A stretch of 64,000 nt of DNA from Sporobolomyces roseus (Eukaryota > Basidiomycota > Microbotryomycetes > Sporidiobolales > Sporidiobolaceae), in the NCBI GenBank assembly GCA_016617785.1, contig JADILM010000008.1, positions 124,001-188,000 of the forward strand, in the 5' to 3' direction. A model generated the notes under the pieces. That model had not been told where the DNA came from, searched no databases, and worked only from the letters and a program-made list of their open reading frames with translations. Shown here one piece after another: positions 1 to 10,046 of this stretch (the first letter of the stretch is position 1; every line of letters begins with the position of its first letter). The position numbers were made by a program, and so were the translations under genes.

Positions 1-272
1 GTCTCATCGCTGGATCAAGGGACAATTGGCCGCCCGAAGCACTTGCAGAAATCGCCCGACTCAAAACGAAGATCTCGGAATTGACTTTCTTGAACGGATT
101 GATGCAGAGTCGGTTGGGACAACTCGATGCGGGAGTCCCGAGGAGACAAGTGACGAGTATGACGGCGGAAACTCCAAGACCTGACGCGTATGAACCGGAT
201 GAGGACGAGGATGGGGTGAGAGATGGGGAAGGAGGTTTGGAAAGAATGGAGGAAGATCCTATCTTTGAGTAG
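1..272 (+). CDS. 3' end of an unidentified gene
   Basis: Only the last ~89 codons are in the window, open from the left edge and ending in TAG at 270-272. The visible part starts with a helical, coiled-coil-like stretch (ALAEIARLKTKISELTF) and ends with an acidic tail rich in D and E (YEPDEDEDGVRDGEGG) finishing EEDPIFE. I recognise no domain. Chosen because the frame is open from base 3, and the composition (heptad-like segment then acidic tail) looks like a real C-terminus; a chance open frame this short cannot be excluded. It is convergent with NYN-LOTUS gene A; the ~226 bp between the two stops show nothing I can name. Confidence 0.45.
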   Translation, partial: LIAGSRDNWPPEALAEIARLKTKISELTFLNGLMQSRLGQLDAGVPRRQVTSMTAETPRPDAYEPDEDEDGVRDGEGGLERMEEDPIFE

Positions 273-498
273 TCACTCTCTTCTTGTCGTTAACTCTCTC
301 GTTACTTGCAAACTAGCATACATAGACTACAAGCTATCGACGAGGCGGTCGACGCGGGTTGCGACCTTTCCGAGAAGTTTCGCAGAGAAGGGAAACACAG
401 AAACATTTGCAAGGTACCACACGATTACACACCAGCTTCAAACTTACTCGTCCACCCTCGTCACCCTACAACCGTCTGCACTTGGGACACTTGCGAGA

Positions 499-2188
499 TT
501 ACAGAGATCGCTGCAGGACGATGAATAAATTCAGCTTTGACGTTCATTGCCAGCAACAGGAGCAAATAGCCACGTACTCGCAGCGTAATCATCGACAGCG
601 AGCTATCATTCTGACCTGAGCGAGACCGCTGGACAATACCAAGACGCTCTGCTTTCCCGAGGTAAGTTTGCCAATCTTCCTCATCCCACATGCTTCGATC
701 TCCGTTCGCTTGGACTCTATCGGCGAGATTTTGTCGAGTTGAGGTCGTCATACCTTCGTGAGCGAAAGCAGTCAAGAGAGGGATGAATTCGGAGGGAACG
801 AGATCGCGCTGATTCGAGGTCGAGGCCGAACGGCAGCTCGAGGTGTTGAGCTGATAGCGTTGCTAGTGCTCGATACACATTTTCAGTAGTAGCACCACAG
901 GTGAGCGACAATAGCTGACCTGTAACTTGACCCAATTTGCCTTCGAGGTGCGCCTCTGGCCTGGCATCAGCCCATTCTCAACAATCCCAGCTCTGTAAGC
1001 TTCTCGTACGTATTTACCGAAAGACAAGTACCGATTACCCTCTCCCCACATCTTTGAGCCTCGTCGCGTGATCAGATAACTTGCTCGACTGAAAGTTGCG
1101 AAACCGCCGAATTGTGAACGAAGAACGTCGACGAGGTCGACGAAATCTTCGGGTATCTCGTGCGTCCCGATATCTCCTGTCTTGCTCTCATCATCGGCCT
1201 CCACATCTGTGCAAAGTACAACGATCGGGTTGAGCAAACTCTAGAAAAGAAGAGTTAGAAAACCGTGGCTCACTTTCGTGACAGCTTTCGGCGTCGGGAG
1301 CAGCTTCAGCTGGGGCGGACGGTTGCAACTCAGTAGACAAGCGTCCGTTCAGAAGTCGGGGGAAACGAGCTTCGCTTAAACCCAATCTAAAAATCTTGTT
1401 TGCGCAAGGTGACGAGGTGCGAAGAAGGATAACCTTGTCTTGCAAGTCATGGTCGCGGAGACTGTGCAGATTCTTGTGATACTGGTTGGTGTGGCTTCCT
1501 CCGAAGATAACGTAGTCGCACGTCGAAACAAGGCACGGAAGATGGTCTGCGAAAAACGAAACATTTCAGTTTATTCGAAGTAACGGACTCAGTTCGGCTT
1601 ACTTTTCAACGCTGAGACCACAGCATTTGAACCTTCTCCGACATCGGTCATCGACGCAACAAACGACGAGCTGCTGAAACCTTGAGCGAAAGATCGAATA
1701 TCGTTGCCTGTGTAGTCCGCGAGACTTTGAACGTTTCTATAACGACAAGTGAGCATCAGTATTTCTTCCGCTTTATCGCCTAATGTCCACGAAGGCTTAC
1801 AAGAACAGAGAGACGGAAATTTCGATTTCAAAGTCGCTTTCTGAGACTTTGTCAAGCTTGTCTTTGCGAATGAGGTCTTTGACACTCTGATGAAGATCTG
1901 CGGCCGCAGAGCGTCCTCCAGCATGACCTCTGACCGTGTAGGCGTGGTTGAACTGGATCAGTACGTTCGGAGCGTTAGTTTCGGTGACCTTGACAGCCTG
2001 AAGTGAGATACTGCGCTCACGTGATCTACGCCAGCATCGAATAATACTCCAACTCTGATGAGGCGCTTGTCTGAGTTGGTTGAAGCTGTCTGAGCTGATG
2101 CAGAAGGAGGAGAGGAGGAAGTCGGAGATTGAAGCGCAGCACCGGACGAGACAGGTGTCGTGCGCTGCTCTGCGGTGAAGCCACTCAT
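499..2188 (-). CDS. NYN-LOTUS gene A: degenerate NYN/PIN-like domain + two OST-HTH/LOTUS-like domains
   Basis: Spliced gene, ATG at 2188 (MSGFTAEQ). A Ser/Pro-rich leader is followed by a NYN/PIN-like domain (RVGVLFDAGVDHV; SFAQGFSSSSFVASM; VIFGGSHTNQYHKNL; DKVILLRTSSP), then two winged-helix repeats ending SKANWVKLQV and MITLR. Intact relatives in this window read LLDGDADYV, QAADEAIK and GGSHDNGY; A reads LFDAGVDHV, NAVVSALK and GGSHTNQY. It therefore keeps the first Asp but loses the second Asp and the acids of the two later motifs, so it is probably a pseudo-nuclease that may still bind RNA. The first intron (donor after the DHV segment) has a CTAAC branch point and ends CCAG. The last exon is inferred as a tiny RSL-stop exon after a CTGCAG acceptor; without that intron the frame would run on to the stop at 461. 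Family known from animals (MARF1) and fungi; RNA decay role is inference. Confidence 0.72.
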
Positions 2189-2286
2189 TCCGAGTACAAG
2201 GCAAATTGGAGAGTGCGAGGCGGAAAGGAGACGAGGCGAACGAGAAACGGGGATTCGACTTTCTGCGAGGTCTGTGCACATTTTCG

Positions 2287-2292
2287 CCGCGG
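2287..2292 (-). promoter_or_regulatory. CCGCGG motif upstream of gene A
   Basis: Palindrome CCGCGG, 99 nt before the ATG of NYN-LOTUS gene A, read as ATCCGCGGCG in gene orientation. The same core with a preceding T lies at similar distances upstream of several other NYN-LOTUS and BTB genes here. Function inferred from recurrence only. Confidence 0.4.
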
Positions 2293-2454
2293 ATTTGACG
2301 GACATTTTTCCCGATTTCACGACGACAGACAGTAAGGACATCCTGGTGACACTGCAACCTATAAAACATAGAATCCTAGACTCAACGCGAAAGAAAACAG
2401 GAACGACGGAATTGTGTAACGAATTCATTCGACTGGCATCCGGTGAGCCAATGA

Positions 2455-4573
2455 CTATAGCTTTGACAAGTCGACGCCATCCTGAAGCAAGAGAATAATT
2501 AGCGGCGCGATGAGGAGTCAAGCAAAGGGGAGAGTCACGTACTGCAATCTCAACGAATTCTTGTCCGAGTCCTCTCGAACCATTTTTCACCAATCCAAGC
2601 TCTTGAGCTTCTCGAAGGTATGTCGACCATTCTCCACGTATGAATGGAGGAGGCTGAAGTTTGAGGAGCTCACCAACGACCAGCGAGCAGAGAGGTTCGA
2701 GGTGATCGCAATTTCGAATGAATCGAAGAAGAGGGATGAAACGATCCGATGGTTGACGCAGAGGGGCTGTAGTATGTAGAACCATGTATCGAGACTGTTG
2801 AGCAGTATCAGCGAGCTCAAACGAATAGTAAGTGGTGAAAGAGCTCACTCTGAGCTTGATCCAGAATTCGCCAACTCTTCCTCCGATCGGTTGAGTCTTG
2901 ACCACTCCGGCTGTCACGGCACGTTCAGCGTATTGCGCAAACGATCCGTTGCCTTGTTTCCAAAGCTTTGCGCCTCGTTCTGCCATCTTGGCTCCGACCA
3001 TCGTGAAGTTCGACAATCCGTTGGGGAAAGAGCGAAGTACCTCGACTAAAACTTGGAACTCCGATGGAACTTTTCTGACTACCTTCGGAACCGAAGGCTG
3101 TTGAGGTATCGGAGCGAGAGACGGCTTCACTGGAGTTTCCTGTGGAATCAGCGAGGTCAGCTTGAATGAGTCGAAGATTCGCAAAGTGCAGAAAGAGACG
3201 AACCGCAACAAGCTTCTTTGCAGTGGAAATAGGGATCGCCAACTCAATCCATTCTGAGCCAACGGTACTACCCGCACCGAGTCTGACGAGACCTCTCGAA
3301 GCTGCTTCTGCAGTGTATTGCTTGAAAGCACCTCGAATACTGATGTCGATCGGTGGTTGGCGCAACACCTTCAGCTCACTTCCGATCCCTGCTCGTAAAG
3401 GTCGAGCTTCACGTCGTTGCGAGAGGCGAGAGAGGAGTAAACGGAGGAGCGGTTGGAAGTCGTACTGAGAGGGTTCGGCTAGAGACGGCGGTGAAGCTTT
3501 AGCAGCTGGAGTAGCACTCGAAGTTGGTACGGGGACTGAAGCTATCGTAGCGTAGGAGACTATTTTGTCGGGATCGTCAGCTTAGAGATTAAGGGGGTCG
3601 ATCAACCGAGAAAATGAGCTCACCGTTGCGAGCGACTTCTCCTTTCGCAAGAGGAATAGTCGACGTAGCATTTCCCTTGGATGAGCGAGACCTCTCGGTA
3701 GGGTCTCGACCTTCAAACAACATCGGGAAATGTGCCTCGTACAAGCCCAACATCAAAATCTTTTTCGCACAATAAGGAGTTGTGCGAAGAAGAATGATCT
3801 TGGACTGTAATTCGGTACCGCAGAGACTCGACAAGATATCGTGGTATCCATTGTCGTGACTACCTCCAAAGAGAACGTGATCGCAGGACGAGAGGAGGAA
3901 AGGCAGGTGACCTAATGGCGAAGAGTGAATCAGTCAGTCGATCGAGCAGCAGAAAGAGGGAGAAAGCCAACGCACTCTTGATCGCCGAATCAGCGCTTTG
4001 GGACATTTCGCCGACGTCGAGCATCGAGAAAGCGTAAGGTGAGCTGTTGAAACCATGAGCGAATTCTCGGATGTCGTCGCCTAAGAAGTTTGACAATCCT
4101 CGAATGTTCCTATCAGCGGCAACGTCAGCACCCCCGAGTATCGACAGTAAGATGCAAAGACTCGTGGACAGTTGAGCTTACAAGAACGAGTAAGCGATCA
4201 TGTCGATTCGAACTTGCGGAGGTACACTCTTTTCCTTTCGAATGAAGTGCTCAACCTTGTTCTTGAGTTCCATCGCTGCTGATTCTCCTCCTACACGGCC
4301 CTTACTTGTGTAAGCACGAGTGAACTGACAGACGGAAAGATTCTGATTAGCTTGAGACGACCCTGACGATGAGAGAGAACGAGACGAAAAGCTCACGTAG
4401 TCCGCATCACCATCGAGGAGTATTCCTACCTTGATCGAAGTCGGTTGCTGAACTTGAAACCGACCGAGCGAGGCCGGAGGTGGTGAGGTAGAACTTTGCG
4501 GATTCAGATCACGAAGAGAAGATTCAGCTTGAGGAGTGCCAGGTCCCGGTCCGGATCTCCACCACCAAGTCAT
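2455..4573 (-). CDS. NYN-LOTUS gene B: NYN/PIN-like RNase domain + three LOTUS-like domains
   Basis: ATG at 4573 gives MTWWWRSGPGPGTP, matching the W-rich N-termini of C (MSWLGS) and D (MSWWKS). The NYN/PIN-like domain looks intact: SIKVGILLDGDADYV, AYTSKGRVGGESAA, FAHGFNSSPYAFSMLDVG, QSADSAIK, FGGSHDNGYHD, SKIILLRTTPYC, FEGRDP. It resembles the NYN-like domain of fungal CCCH-zinc-finger proteins. Three winged-helix repeats follow, each ending in an aromatic/hydrophobic strand (SEWIELAI, GEFWIKLR, QEFVEIAV). A last exon after an acceptor ending TTCAG codes DGVDLSKL-stop (TAG at 2455-2457). Predicted Mg-dependent RNA endonuclease, probably cytoplasmic, substrate chosen by the LOTUS-like repeats (inference from MARF1-type architecture). 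Its promoter is shared with BTB2 and BTB5. Confidence 0.82.
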
Positions 4574-4635
4574 CACTTTGTTGCTGTGAACAAATCTTGT
4601 GAAGGGAAGAGAGGGAAAAGGAGGAAGAAAAAGGC

Positions 4636-4833
4636 GTTTCGGGAGCAGGAGATTTCTCGTTCGGAGTTTCCGTTCACGCCGCGGACCTTCGATTTGGCGA
4701 TGAGCGAGCGAGGCGAGAGACGAGGAGCGGAAGATGGACGAGGCAGTATGAAGAGAACGAGATGATTATCGAGGGAAACGGCGAAGTGAGCGAATTCTGG
4801 ACGAGTTTGACGAATTCGTAGGAGAGGCTTTGC
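4636..4833 (-). promoter_or_regulatory. promoter block of gene B, shared with BTB2
   Basis: The ~200 bp upstream of gene B are closely similar, with few indels, to 33246-33446 upstream of BTB2. Shared landmarks in plus-strand order are TTCGGGAGCAGGAGATT, TTCGGAGTTTCCGTTC, CCGCGGACCTTCGA, GAGGCAGTATGAAGAGAACG, GAATTCTGGACGAGTTTG and GGAGAGGCTTTG. The proximal part also matches 41045-41101 upstream of BTB5. It includes CCGCGG at 4679-4684, 106 nt from the ATG. Apart from it, the 4574-4931 gap holds nothing I can name. Confidence 0.7.
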
Positions 4834-4931
4834 ACGAGCTTTCTTTCTCCTAGCTTTCGAGGCTGTTCAACCTTGTCAATGCGATCTTGCATTACAACAA
4901 GGATGAGAGAGCCTGAAAGCGAGAGAGGAGG

Positions 4932-5961
4932 TTAGGAATCCAAGTTTGAACTGGACGAAAACGAAGATTTTCAGCATCGCTCGAAATCCAGTAGATTGGG
5001 AGAAGTGACCGTGACTCACCCTTTGAACACATCCAACCAATTTGGAAGCACATCTTCAGCTTGAAATCCTTTCGAGATCAACGAATTCTGGTGAAATGGG
5101 CAGAATGGAGGAACTTGCATCGCTGGACCTTGTCCGGCAACTTGTACTGCAATGGTCTGATCGGGAGTGTATGAGCGGAGCAAGGTATCGCATACAGTTT
5201 GCCAGACTTTATCGACGTCGGGGTGTGAGCATTCACAATTGCGGGGGTCAGTAGCGAACGGACGAGGTTCTGAAACGAGATATTCGAAGATTTGGAGTCG
5301 ACGTCGGTTGAGAGCATGAGTCCGTCCTTGGAAAGCGAGATTGTATCAGTTTGATCTTCCTTCAAGCCTGGTTCAGCGGAAGCAGATCTGAGAAACGTAC
5401 GATTCGGATCTGCCATTCTTGAGGAACTTTGTCGTTCAAATGCCAATTTTGGGGAATCGCTTTGATACAGGTACGTCCAATGAGGTCGACATCTTCAAGA
5501 GCGACGGCAAGGTAGAATCGGGTTTCGTGTTGCGAATCTTTCGCGATGCATTCCCTGCGATGTAATTTGATCAGTCCCGTTCCGAGATCCTCAAACAATC
5601 TCAGAAGTCTTACGCACCAGATGTATGACTTGATGCGCATCCTTGCGATCAACGAATCGTACTTGTCGCTCAACTCCGCGAGATTCTCCCAATCAACAGG
5701 TCCAAGTTCATTCAAATCCGCCTCTTCTCCCGTTTCAATCGATTTGAGCATCTTCCAAAACCCTTTGAGCTGTTCCTTAGTCTCCGTAACTGGAATCTCG
5801 TTTGATGATGAAGTATCGGAGTTGAGAGGGATGGAGAGAAGATCTTGGAATGTTTTCGAGAAAGAAGCGAGGACGGAACGAGTGAGCGAGAGACGGACTG
5901 GAGGTTCATCCGAGGTGATGAGATCGATGTAGCTTGACTGTGAGCTCGAAGTTTGAGGCAT
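4932..5961 (-). CDS. BTB1: BTB/POZ-domain protein with C-terminal Cys/His module
   Basis: ATG at 5961 (MPQTSSSQSSYIDLITSDEP). The N-terminal half is a fungal-type BTB/POZ fold (ITSDEPPVRLSLTRSVLASF; FSKTFQDLLSIPL; EIPVTET), followed by BACK-like helices (NLAELSDKYDSLIARM; FYLAVALEDVDLIGRTC; VPQEWQIRI). After an intron comes a Cys/His module: NCECSHPDVDKVW...VCDTLL...FCPFH. The frame would stop at TGA 5016-5018, but that TGA overlaps a GTGAGT donor. Splicing to the CCAG acceptor gives a final exon SNLDS-stop (TAA at 4932-4934), exactly as in BTB4, so I use that end. BTB proteins often act as CUL3 ubiquitin-ligase adaptors or as oligomerising scaffolds; which applies here is unknown. It sits between NYN-LOTUS genes B and C. 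Confidence 0.75.
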
Positions 5962-6473
5962 TTGAAGCTGTTTGAGATGAAAGAAATCTAGATCAAGATG
6001 AAGAGAAGACGAAATCAGTGCTAGTCGGAGGAGTCGACGGAGAAGATAAAAGAGTTGTGCAAACCTGGCTGAGGATACTTGAGAGGCTGGAGAATATATC
6101 GAAGGGAGTGAGAAGAAGAAGAAGAACAAAAAGAAGAGGAGGAAAAGGTCGAAACTCGCTCAGTTCTCAGAAAAGTGAGTGTGAAATAAAACGAGAACAG
6201 GTTCAGCCCTGACTCGCCTCTTGACCCCCCGAGGAATGAAGGAGAGATCAGCGTCGAAGTTGCAGACGACGCTATGGATACATACGAAATAGAGAGAGAG
6301 AGGAAACTTGTCGAGAGCATCCAATCTCGATCAAACCTCGTACTGTTACCAATCCTATGCTATACAGTAATCCCTCTCGTTCCCTTCACTGTATCCTCTC
6401 TCTCTTTAATCAGTCACCATCCTATGTCATCGTCTCCCGAGACATTCTCCTCCTTCCCCATTCCATTCCCTCT
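5962..6473. other. intergenic gap, BTB1 upstream region and 3' flank of gene C
   Basis: About 510 bp between the BTB1 start and the stop of NYN-LOTUS gene C. The first ~55 bp (AGATGAAAGAAATCTAGAT, then GAAGAG and GTGCTA) resemble the sequence just upstream of BTB4 at 35889-35945, so those two genes share their promoter-proximal DNA. The rest is purine-rich (AGAAGAAGAAGAACAAAAAG) or CT-rich low complexity. No CCGCGG motif, no RNA gene and no convincing ORF seen. Confidence 0.5.
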
Positions 6474-9400
6474 CTACCTCCCTTTCCATCCTTTCCATTC
6501 ATCCGCCAACCTACCCCCATCCTGATCGACGACGACCACACCCCTCTTCATAGCTTTCGCAACATACTCTTCGAACCCCTCTCCTCCTCCCAAAACCCTC
6601 TCATCTCTAGCTCTCCTCAAAACCCCTTCCAATCCATCAGGTAACAACCCCAAATAAGTTTTGAGAGTTTGTGCAGAAGGTGAAGGGGTCGAAGTTGAGG
6701 ATTCAATGAAATCTAGTGTTAGGATCAAGGGGGAGAATGGGTGGAGGGAATAGAGGGATTGCCAGTGTTGTAAGAGCGCTGATGGGATCGTTGGGGATGA
6801 ACGAGGGACGGTCATTGGGGTGGAAACGGCGAGGGATGAGACGGAGGAAATGGAGGGTGTACTGCTGTGTGAAGTCGAAGAGGTGGGAACGACAATTGAG
6901 CTATTTGTCGGTACTGAAGGTTTCGATTCCGGTTTCGCACTTGTACTAGTACTTGTTTGTGTGAATCCTTCCTGTGAACAAGCAAACTACTCTACATCAG
7001 TGATGAATGTGTAGAGCAAGAGCGACTTAACTCACTTTTATTTCAACCCATTCCTGACCCTGACCTTTGACACCAGTTTTAACGAGTCCTTCCTTTTCTG
7101 CATCACTCAAATAATCTCTCCACCCACCTTGCACGAAGGGTGCTCTCGGTTTGAGTTTCGAAAGAGTGTATGCGATTTGAGAACAATAAGGTTGGTCGAA
7201 GGGGGAATCTCGGATCGCTTGAATCAAGGGTTGAAACCTTGTTGGTACTTGAGTCGATGTTGTGGGTTTGATGGATGGTGCAGAGACCGGTTTCGTATCT
7301 TGCGAGTTGATCTAATCGTATACTTCGAACTCATCAGTTTTTTCCCGCAAAGAATTGCGTCAAGAAAGGAAAGAGAAGAGCTTACATTCAATTTCATCCA
7401 ATACCCGAACTCTTTCCCCTCGACTCTGCCCGTACTGACCAATCCCTCCTTCTCCGCCTCCTCTACATACCTCTTCAAAGCCCCCGGTTCATTCGGATAA
7501 GGTCTAGGTCTCAAACCTCCCAACACCGTTCCAATGACCGTCCACTCCGGTCTGAAATTACCACCTTTCCTCAATTCCTCGAGTGCGTTCACCAATGGTT
7601 GAAACCTGCTTTCCACTTTCTCACTCGCCAAATACGAGTTCGAAGCCGAAGCGAGAGGTGATAAAATAACCTTCGTGAACCCCGTACTTTGATGCCTCAT
7701 TCCTCCCCTCTCTTTCTCTCTCTCCAATAATTCTTTAGCCTCTTCTTTCCCCATCCTCAATTCCATCCAAAAATTATATTCTTTCCCTCGAACTTGACCA
7801 GTCTCGATCAAACCCAACGATTTCGCTCCCTCGATGTAACGTTTGAATGAACCTGGTTCGGAAGAGTAAGGACGTGGTTTGTAGGTGGCTATGAAACCGG
7901 CTATTGGAGTCCATTCGGGTCGAGAAGAGGGTTGGAGTAGGAGTACTTCGAGTAAGGGGAGATAAGGTGCGAGGGAAGAGGAGGTGAGAGTCGAAGTGAT
8001 TGCTGGAGCTGGTGTCGAGGTGATTGCTGGAGCTGAAGTGGTAGAAGCTCGATTATGGATCTGTAAGCTCGAAGCAGACTAACAAGAAAATCAGTAATTC
8101 CGTTTTGATTCTGTTCGAAGTGTCTCTCGTTCGTAACTCACCTTGATATATTCCCTCGCACTCTCCTCACTCATTCCCAATTCGATCCACTCAGCACCCA
8201 TCACGTCTCCTCTCCCAACTCTGACCAAACCCTCCTTGACCGCCTGCTCATAATACATCCTAAACTCTCCCGCCCTCGCCTCGAACGGTCTTTCTCCCTC
8301 TGGTAACCTCGCCAATCGTTCCCCAATCAAAGCTCTAAGCGATCTCGATTGATTCGAATTCAATAGTACCTTAACAAGTGGTACAAAATCTGGTTGTTCC
8401 TTCTTCGAGTTTATTGTCGTTGTTGTTGGATCTACGAGATGTGGTGGATAACCTTTCTCTTTCTCTTTCTCTTTCTCCTTCTCCTTGCCCGTGATTAATT
8501 CAATCCAATCACTACCCTGCCTCTCCCCCTTCCCAATTCGAATCAATCCTTTCTCCTCTGCCAATCTAGCGTACTCCCCAAAACTTCCTCCAGTCTGATC
8601 CAAAGCTCTAGGCCAACGTTTTCTAAGATTGTTACCTAGATCTACTAGACGAGGTTGAGGCTCTTTACGAGAGGTCGAGAAGTATTGGAGGGTCTGAAGG
8701 AGGGGTCCGAAATCGGGTGATGCAGTGGAAGAGGTTGAGGTTGAGGTTGAGGGTGTTGGTGAGATGGGAAAGGGAGATGGTGCTAGACGATCTGAAAGTG
8801 AGGGTGCGGGGAAAGGTTTGGGAAGAGAGGGAGTCGAGGAGGAAGGGAGTGAAGGTTTCGATGGGGATTGGGAACGAGGTTGAGTTGATTTAAAAGGTGA
8901 TGATGATGAAGTTATTTGTGATCCATTCGAATATGAAGGTTTAGCTGTGTCCATTCACTCACTTTCGATCAGCCCGTCCCGTTCAAAGTACGCGATCAAA
9001 TAAGAGTGAAATGCTCACTATTCCTACTCCTCATAGTTGGATCCCTCCCCTCAAACAACCCCTCAAACCTAACCTCTTCCAATCCCAATTCCAATATCCT
9101 TTCGGCACAAAAACTGTGAGTCCTCAACAAGACGACTTTCTCCCTCAAGACTGAAGGATCCAATCTCAATAAAGTTTGACTGTACCCTCCATCATGTGTA
9201 CCACCTAATAAAATATGGTTACATGTTGATAACAAGAAAGGTAAATGACCTTTATATTTTCACTCGAAACCTTTAAATCAGCGAGCGAAACGAGCAAGAG
9301 AGAGGAAAAGAGGGAAAAGAAAGTGTACTTTTTATAGCTTCATCAGCAGCTTGAGGTAAGTTTCCAACATCACTCATCGAAAACGCATAAGGACTCGAAT

Positions 9401-9828
9401 TGAACCCTTGAGTAAAACTTTTCAAATCTTCTCCTAAGAAGTTTGAGAGTCCCGACAAGTTGAGGAATGAGAATGCGATGATTTCGATTTGAGTCGATTT
9501 CGAAGAGGTACGGGATAGGATGTAATGGTGTACTTTATTACGGAGGTCGAGAGATGCGGATCGACCTCCTCTGTACCCTTTCGAAGTGTAGGCTTGTGTG
9601 AACTAGGATTGAGAGAAAGAAGTCAGAACCTCTCTCTTTGAGTCTATGATAGGGAAAGTGTAAGGTTACGTAGTCTGCATCACCATCTAATAAAATTGCT
9701 ACTTTGACTGTGTTGTCTACTGGTGGTTGTGAGGATTGAGGAGGAGGAGGAGGAGCGAGAGTTGAATCATCTTGAGGATTATCGGCAGTAGTAGGGATCG
9801 AACCGAATATAGAACCTAACCAACTCAT
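6474..9828 (-). CDS. NYN-LOTUS gene C: NYN/PIN-like RNase domain + six LOTUS-like domains
   Basis: ATG at 9828 (MSWLGSIFGS). Intact NYN/PIN-like domain: VKVAILLDGDADYV, then after an intron QAYTSKGYRGGRSA, NFLGEDLKSFTQGFNSSPYA, QAADEAIK, LLGGTHDGGYSQTLLRLDPS, EKVVLLRTHSFCAERIL, EGLFEGRDPTMRSR. About six winged-helix repeats follow, recognisable by an F/YxxYxxxAxxxGLV pattern and closing strands (DWIELI, EWIELGM, FWMELRM, YWMKLN, EWVEIK); the last, divergent one starts LHPFSPLILTLDF. A Lys-Glu repeat links domains 1 and 2. The NYN domain is very close to that of gene D, which has the same final domain, so C and D are recent paralogues. Predicted RNA endonuclease with MARF1-like domain order; substrate unknown. 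Stop at 6474-6476. Confidence 0.82.
8452..8486 (-). repeat. Lys-Glu hexanucleotide repeat inside gene C
   Basis: Tandem CTTTCT-type hexamers on the plus strand, coding (KE)n on the minus strand (GKEKEKEKEKEKGY) in the linker between LOTUS-like domains 1 and 2. Probably a charged flexible or helical spacer whose length may vary between strains. Confidence 0.75.
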
Positions 9829-10046
9829 TCAGGTTACTCTCTACTAACTATGATCTGAGTAGTAGTGTAGTGTCGAGTTGAAAGACAAGAGTTCATCAAA
9901 TTAACTCTCACTTCCTTCTTCTCACTCTTACCACTTGATTAAACCACTCAAATTACCCTCACACTACCTCGCAAGACTCAATTAACCATACTAGACCCCT
10001 CAAAGTCACTCCCGATCTCCCCCATCTTCTCCTCTCTCTTCAAACA
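9829..10046. promoter_or_regulatory. divergent promoter between gene C and the four-TM gene
   Basis: The only DNA between the start codons of gene C (minus) and the four-TM protein (plus), so it must carry both promoters. CT-rich toward the plus-strand gene. Unlike most family genes here, no CCGCGG motif is present. Confidence 0.5.

Noticed and set aside
1958..3331. Single long 457-codon minus-strand frame joining genes A and B
   Set aside because: It reads through introns, the B stop and the intergenic gap; the conserved motifs show two separate genes with the A start at 2188.
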